Made by a program: the position numbers and the translations under genes. From assembly GCA_020622165.1 (NCBI GenBank), contig JACNMN010000003.1:248001-312000 (forward strand): a stretch of 64,000 bases of DNA, written 5' to 3'. This stretch comes from Boseongicola sp. H5 (GTDB lineage Bacteria; Pseudomonadota; Alphaproteobacteria; Rhodobacterales; Rhodobacteraceae). Each line of letters opens with the position of its first letter. Within the stretch, counting starts at the first letter, position 1. The notes beneath the pieces are model-generated. The model was not told the origin of the DNA. It was given only the letters and a program-made list of their open reading frames with translations, and ran no database searches. Of this stretch, positions 60,044-64,000 are shown piece after piece.

Positions 60044-60886
60044 TCAGGGCAGCGCCGCCGCCATCGCCAGCGCCCCGTCCAGCGCGCTGCCTTTCGCCGG
60101 GACAAGACCGGCCTGCAACCCCTCAGGCAAATGCATGGCGAGCGCCTTGCCGAAACCGCCGGTCAGGACCAGCGGCGCACCCGGGGCATGGCCCAGATCG
60201 TCCAGCGCGCGGGTCACCTCGGCCACGGCCTCCCCGATCAGGCATTGCCCAAGCGCCGATCCGGCATGGTCCAGCACCACGGGCGCGAGCGCCGCGTAAT
60301 CCACCGGCGCCGCGTCCCTCAGGGTGATCAGCGGATGCGGCGCAAGCCGGGCCATCAGCGCGTCGCTCAGGGCATCTGCCGCGATCCGCCCCTCCACCGC
60401 CTTGAGGCTTAGCGCGACCGCCCGCCGGCCCAGCCACGCGCCCGAGCCTTCGTCGCCAAGGGCAAAGCCCCAGCCCCCCAGATGGGTCAGATGCCCGCCC
60501 GCCTTGCGGATGAAGAACGACCCGGTGCCAAGGCTCGCCAAGGTCCCGTCGCCCCCCGCAAAGGCACCATGAAGCGTCGTCTCGCTGTCATCGACGATCC
60601 GCGCGGGAAACGGCAGCCGTGCGGCCAGTTCCGCGGCAAGCGGCGGCAGGCGGCAACCCGCGACCCCGGCGCAGATCCGGGCCCGTGGCAGAACCGCCCG
60701 TGTCAGCCCCGCCTGATCCAGCGCGCGCCCAAGGGTTTCCGAGATCTCGACCCCCGCGCGCCCGGCATCGGTGAAGGCGTTGGCCGGGCCGCCATCGACC
60801 CGCAGCACCCCGCCACCGGGCAGGCGTATCGCCACCCGGCAGCCGCTACCCCCGCCGTCTATCCCGATCGTGATCCGCGCCCTCAT
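60044..60886 (-). CDS. BadF/BadG/BcrA/BcrD-type ATPase, probable N-acetylglucosamine-type sugar kinase
   Basis: The 280-residue protein has the ASKHA phosphate-1 motif ITIGIDGGGSGCRVAI (about 5-20), phosphate-2 region SLGTGSFFIRKAGGHLTHLGGWGFALGDEGSGAWLGRRAV and an adenosine motif LVLTGGFGKALA near the end. This is the N-acetylglucosamine kinase branch of the BadF family. It is third in an apparent minus-strand operon after the GntR and Gfo/Idh/MocA genes (43 bp downstream of the latter), so it probably phosphorylates a sugar or amino sugar handled by that cluster. Confidence 0.88.
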   Translation of the reverse strand: MRARITIGIDGGGSGCRVAIRLPGGGVLRVDGGPANAFTDAGRAGVEISETLGRALDQAGLTRAVLPRARICAGVAGCRLPPLAAELAARLPFPARIVDDSETTLHGAFAGGDGTLASLGTGSFFIRKAGGHLTHLGGWGFALGDEGSGAWLGRRAVALSLKAVEGRIAADALSDALMARLAPHPLITLRDAAPVDYAALAPVVLDHAGSALGQCLIGEAVAEVTRALDDLGHAPGAPLVLTGGFGKALAMHLPEGLQAGLVPAKGSALDGALAMAAALP

Positions 60887-60929
60887 GAAGGGCAATCTAC
60901 GCGGCAAGGCGATCCCCGGCCAGCGGTCA

Positions 60930-62009
60930 TCACAGGGTCACGACCCGCCCCTCGCGGGCCGCCTCCTGCGCGGCCAGCCCCATGCGCACCGCCGCAATCC
61001 CGTCGCTCAGGCTGACCGCGGGCGGCGTGCCGCTTTGCACGGCCTCCAGAAACAGCCGGTGCTGATAGAAGGTCGCGCCATTGTGGTCTCCGGCCTCCAG
61101 CAGTGTCGGATCGACCGGAATTTCCATCTCGCGCGGGCCCTGCGGCATGCGCGGGCTGACGATCACGCGCGGCACCGGGGCGGGGCCCAGATGGGCGGGC
61201 CAGAACCGTCCGGGCCCGGGCACCAGCGCCTCGATCTTGCCGCGCGGGCCAACCGCCGACAGCTCTTCCTGGTAGCGGGAGCCTTGGGCGAACATGCATA
61301 ATTCCAACATTCCCCGCGCCCCGTTTGCGAAATCGACGATCACGTAGCCATGGTCCCAGATATCCGGGATCTCGTCGCCATACCGCTCCTCCAGATGGTT
61401 CAGGGCCTGCCCGGCACTGGCCATCACCCGAACCGGTTCGGAATTCAGTGTGTGGCGCATCAAGTCAAAGAAATGACAGCATTTTTCGACCATCGTGCCG
61501 CCGGTGTTGCGATTGAAGCGGTTCCAGTTCCCGACCTTCGGAAGAAACGGAAACCGGTGTTCCCGAATGCTCAGCATGGCGATGCCGCCGGTCTCTTCCC
61601 GGGCCAGGGAGAGGAATTTCGCAATCGGCGGCATATATCGATATTCCAATGCGACCCAGATCAGGGCAGGATAGCTGACCTGAAGTTTTTCCAGTCGTGA
61701 CGCCTCCGCCGGATCGGTGTAAACGGGCTTCTCCACAAGGACGGGCAGGGGCCGGGTCGCCGCGATTTCCTCCAGTTGCGCAAGATGCTGATGATTGGGC
61801 GTGGCGATCACCAGCGCGTCGATATCGGGGCGGGCCAGAAGCTCGGCGATGCTGTCGCAAAACGCGGCATCCGGGGCCAGCGCCCGCGCCGTTGCCCGCA
61901 TGCCCGGATCCGGCTCCGCGATCGCCGCGACGGTGACACCGGGCAAGAGCCGGATATTGCGGATATGTTCCTGCCCCATCATGCCGCAGCCAATGATGCC
62001 GTATCGCAT
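60930..62009 (-). CDS. Gfo/Idh/MocA family oxidoreductase
   Basis: The 359-residue protein has the NAD(P) fold YGIIGCGMMGQEHIRNIRLLPG at the start, IATPNHQHLAQLEEIA and the family E-K-P motif in VLVEKPVYTD (about 92-101). The C-terminal domain matches sugar dehydrogenases such as inositol 2-dehydrogenase, but the subtype is not assignable. It is preceded by the GntR gene (44-bp gap) and followed by the sugar kinase, consistent with a carbohydrate catabolic operon. Confidence 0.92.
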   Translation of the reverse strand: MRYGIIGCGMMGQEHIRNIRLLPGVTVAAIAEPDPGMRATARALAPDAAFCDSIAELLARPDIDALVIATPNHQHLAQLEEIAATRPLPVLVEKPVYTDPAEASRLEKLQVSYPALIWVALEYRYMPPIAKFLSLAREETGGIAMLSIREHRFPFLPKVGNWNRFNRNTGGTMVEKCCHFFDLMRHTLNSEPVRVMASAGQALNHLEERYGDEIPDIWDHGYVIVDFANGARGMLELCMFAQGSRYQEELSAVGPRGKIEALVPGPGRFWPAHLGPAPVPRVIVSPRMPQGPREMEIPVDPTLLEAGDHNGATFYQHRLFLEAVQSGTPPAVSLSDGIAAVRMGLAAQEAAREGRVVTL

Positions 62010-62053
62010 ATGCGTTCTTTCCTGTTGTGGAACGTCAGTTCATTCGGGTGGCG

Positions 62054-62758
62054 TCAGCTGATCCGCGCCACGTAGCGCGCACGGGCGGGATCGAACCAGG
62101 TGCGGGAGAACTCCGCCGGCTCGTTATGCTGGCTCCAGGCGCGGCGCTCGACAAGGCCGGTCGTGGCGCCCGCGGCAAGGCCGAACGCGTCCGGCATCCA
62201 GTCCGGCGCCTCGGCGATGCCCACCCTGTCATCGGCGCGCAAAACCGACAGGCGGAGCGCGTCCCGGTAATAGAGATAAAGGGACTGGCTCAGATCCACG
62301 GCGCGGATATCGCCGGTGAAGCGGCCATCGAGCCAGATCTCCTCCACTGCGACGGCCAGCTTGTTCAGAAACCTCAGCCGCCGGATGCGCCAGCCGAAAT
62401 CGACCACATTGCCGATATCCGGGATGTCGTCGGGTTTGGTCATTTTGCGCAGATCAAGGAGCCGCGCCGTGGGCAGGCCGCCGCCATTGAGCAGTTCGAG
62501 CCGGAAGAGCGCATACAGCCCGCGCGCGTTCTGTCCCGCCCGGATCGTGTTGCCGGAGCCCTGCCGGCGCTCCAGCAGGTCGCGCCGCTCAAGCTCGGCC
62601 AGCGCCTTGCGCAGCGTCACCACCGACACGCCATGATCCGCCGCCATCCGGCGCTCCGGTGGCAGGCGCTGCCCGTCGGCCAGACGCCCCGCGGCGATGT
62701 CGCGGATCAGCAGCTCGCTGATCTGGAGATAGGCCGGCAAGGCGCCCGGTTCGGTCAT
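62054..62758 (-). CDS. GntR-family regulator of the HutC/UTRA subgroup
   Basis: The 234-residue protein has an N-terminal GntR winged helix (LPAYLQISELLIRDIAAGRLADGQRLPPERRMAADHGVSVVTLRKALAELERRDLL, residues ~7-62) and a UTRA-type effector domain. HutC-subgroup members are usually repressors lifted by a sugar, sugar phosphate or other small ligand of the regulated pathway. The gene opens a minus-strand operon with the dehydrogenase and kinase, and its start is 22 bp from the 25-bp repeated element, a likely autoregulatory operator also facing the divergent monooxygenase gene. Confidence 0.9.
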   Translation of the reverse strand: MTEPGALPAYLQISELLIRDIAAGRLADGQRLPPERRMAADHGVSVVTLRKALAELERRDLLERRQGSGNTIRAGQNARGLYALFRLELLNGGGLPTARLLDLRKMTKPDDIPDIGNVVDFGWRIRRLRFLNKLAVAVEEIWLDGRFTGDIRAVDLSQSLYLYYRDALRLSVLRADDRVGIAEAPDWMPDAFGLAAGATTGLVERRAWSQHNEPAEFSRTWFDPARARYVARIS

Positions 62759-62779
62759 CTCGGCGCCCTCCCGCGCGGA

Positions 62780-62804
62780 AATTGATATACCATTGATCTA
62801 CCCC
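62780..62804. promoter_or_regulatory. 25-bp element, copy 2: probable GntR operator in the divergent promoter
   Basis: Two 11-bp direct repeats, ATTGATATACC and ATTGATCTACC (10/11 identical), followed by CC. The spacing of one helical turn puts both on the same DNA face. It is located 22 bp from the GntR start and 49 bp from the monooxygenase start, and is 24/25 identical to 38889-38913. Confidence 0.75.
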
Positions 62805-62853
62805 AAACCCGATGCTACGCAAGTCGAAACTGCGCATCCGGGGGAGGATCAAG

Positions 62854-64000
62854 ATGACAGTTGTGCCCGTCACGTCAGCCGACCTGGATGCCGCGGAAAT
62901 CTCGTGGTTCGCAGCACTCTGCTCCGACGATTATCAGTTTCTCGGGGTGCCCGACGGTTCCCTCAGATCCAGTTGGGAGCATTGCTCCGCGATCCTGAAA
63001 GAGGCTGAAAATCAGGGCTTCAGGAACATTCTTTGCCCCAGTTCCTATCAGGTCGGGCAGGACACGCTGAGCTTCGTTGCGGGCTGTGCGCCGATCACCG
63101 AGAGGATCAACATGCTTGCCGCCGTCCGCTGCGGAGAAATGCAGCCGATCATGCTGGCGCGCACCATCGCGACCCTCGATCACATGCTGAAGGGGCGCTT
63201 GACGGTCAATATCATCTCCTCCGATTTTCCGGGTGAAAAAGCCGAAAGTTCCCTTAGATATCAACGGTCCCGCGAGGTGGTCGAGATCCTGAAACAGGCC
63301 TGGACCCAGGATGAGATCAGCTACAAGGGCGATGTCTACGAGTTCGAGGGGCTGACCACCGATCCGGCAAAGCCGTATCAGACGGGCGGGCCGCTTCTGT
63401 ATTTCGGCGGGTACAGCCCGGCGGCGCTTGAGTTGTGCGGCCAGCATTGCGACGTGTATCTGATGTGGCCCGAGCCCAAGGAGCAGATCGCGCAGCGCAT
63501 GAAGGACGTCCACGAAGTTGCTGACAGATATGGCAGAACCCTGGATTACGGGCTGCGCGTTCACATGATCGTGCGCGACACCGAAGCCGAAGCGCGGGAA
63601 TATGCCGAATATCTGACCAGCAAGCTGGACGATGACTATGGCAAGCTGATCCGTGACCGTGCCCATGACAGCATTTCACTTGGTGTCGCACATCAGGCCA
63701 AGGCGCGGGAACTGGCCGATAAGTTCGGCTATGTGGAGCCCAATCTCTGGACCGGGATCGGCCGCGCGCGGTCGGGCTGCGGGGCGGCGCTGGTGGGCTC
63801 GACGGATCAGGTGCTCAGCGAGATCGAGGCCTATCGGAAGATGGGTATCCGGGCCTTCATCTTCTCGGGATATCCGCATCTGGAGGAATGCCGCCAGTTC
63901 GGGCAAAAGGTGATGCCGCATCTTGAAACTTGTTCGCTGCCAGAGGTTTACGGGCGGGTGCCCGATCGGCCGCCGGCCACGCCGCTGGCCGCGGGGGAGC
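62854..64000 (+). CDS. LLM-class flavin-dependent monooxygenase (SsuD-like), 3'-truncated by the window edge
   Basis: An open frame of about 382 codons runs from ATG 62854 (GGGGAGG upstream) to the window end without a stop. The sequence resembles alkanesulfonate monooxygenase-type luciferase-like proteins: AAVRCGEMQPIMLARTIATLDHMLKGRLTVNIISSDFPGE, then SREVVEILKQAW, GDVYEFEG, and GPLLYFGGYSPAALELC. These enzymes use FMNH2 and O2 to break C-S or other bonds and need a separate flavin reductase. It is divergent from the GntR-sugar gene operon, so it may act on a sulfonated or otherwise modified carbohydrate; this is inference. At ~380 residues it should be nearly complete. Confidence 0.88.
   Translation, partial: MTVVPVTSADLDAAEISWFAALCSDDYQFLGVPDGSLRSSWEHCSAILKEAENQGFRNILCPSSYQVGQDTLSFVAGCAPITERINMLAAVRCGEMQPIMLARTIATLDHMLKGRLTVNIISSDFPGEKAESSLRYQRSREVVEILKQAWTQDEISYKGDVYEFEGLTTDPAKPYQTGGPLLYFGGYSPAALELCGQHCDVYLMWPEPKEQIAQRMKDVHEVADRYGRTLDYGLRVHMIVRDTEAEAREYAEYLTSKLDDDYGKLIRDRAHDSISLGVAHQAKARELADKFGYVEPNLWTGIGRARSGCGAALVGSTDQVLSEIEAYRKMGIRAFIFSGYPHLEECRQFGQKVMPHLETCSLPEVYGRVPDRPPATPLAAGE

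Noticed and set aside
63190-63205. FNR-like TTGAC...GTCAA in the monooxygenase gene
   Set aside because: The half-sites are separated by one base, not four, and the match lies within coding sequence.

Overview
The window looks like chromosomal DNA of an alphaproteobacterium of the order Rhodobacterales (Rhodobacter/Paracoccus/Roseobacter relatives). This rests on high G+C with strong G/C third-position bias, on many recognisable order-typical genes (C4-pathway 5-aminolevulinate synthase, Bpt-type protein leucyltransferase, DUF2852 proteins, DctP/Q/M TRAP transporters, a RodZ-like HTH protein, ispG), and on FnrL-type TTGAC-N4-RTCAA boxes. I see no rRNA, tRNA, CRISPR array, intact insertion sequence or prophage. 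Almost all of the window is dense single-copy chromosomal gene content; the only clear compositional breaks are 41116-42101 and, more weakly, 19625-20797.

Layout. 1-9.2 kb: a truncated divergent polysaccharide deacetylase, ppiD-like and trpE (minus operon), a PLP aminotransferase, ssb, a lytic transglycosylase, and a Rieske oxygenase coupled to a tiny protein. 9.2-10.7 kb: an ECF-type sigma factor divergent from an EF-hand protein. 10.7-14.35 kb: the acetolactate synthase operon (ilvI, two small secreted paralogues, ilvH), preceded by a promoter, a 15-residue leader peptide with an Ile-Leu-Val-Leu-Val run, and a terminator, i.e. a branched-chain amino acid attenuator. 14.8-19.45 kb: a TRAP transporter with oversized membrane subunits, ending in a clear terminator. 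19.6-24.8 kb: a secreted SdrD-like orphan, VOC protein, bpt, RDD and DUF2852 membrane proteins, and an ArsR/SRPBCC pair. 24.8-33.6 kb: valine catabolism (mmsB, a 3-hydroxyisobutyryl-CoA hydrolase-like gene, an isobutyryl-CoA dehydrogenase-like gene, mmsA with a divergent LysR gene), with a GCS2-type ligase, an L,D-transpeptidase and an alpha/beta hydrolase in between.

33.6-41.1 kb: CBS protein, coaD, a cytosolic/periplasmic pair of cyclophilins, DUF3179, an ABC-F ATPase, a YdcZ-type membrane protein, a lipoprotein with HExxH, and two small c-type cytochromes behind an FNR box. 41.1-47.9 kb: an A+T-rich gene translationally coupled to parE, lipoproteins and a TPR protein, ppk2 behind another FNR box, and an orphan pilin-like gene. 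48-59.9 kb: DUF1007/NicO metal transport, MATE exporter, M20 peptidase, hemA with a perfect FNR palindrome upstream, a RodZ-like gene, ispG, a 0.5-kb non-coding stretch holding a long rod-like inverted repeat (possible structured RNA), an FAD-linked 2-hydroxyacid dehydrogenase and a VIT-family transporter. 60-64 kb: a carbohydrate-type cluster (GntR/UTRA regulator, Gfo/Idh/MocA dehydrogenase, BadF-type sugar kinase) divergent from an SsuD-like flavin monooxygenase that runs off the window.

The strongest leads are: the ilv attenuator and the two unknown secreted proteins in the same operon; a 25-bp element present twice (24/25 identical), once in the GntR/monooxygenase divergent promoter and once 24 kb away at the 3' end of a membrane-protein gene; three FNR boxes linking hemA, two cytochromes and ppk2; and the structured non-coding locus at 57.37-57.51 kb.
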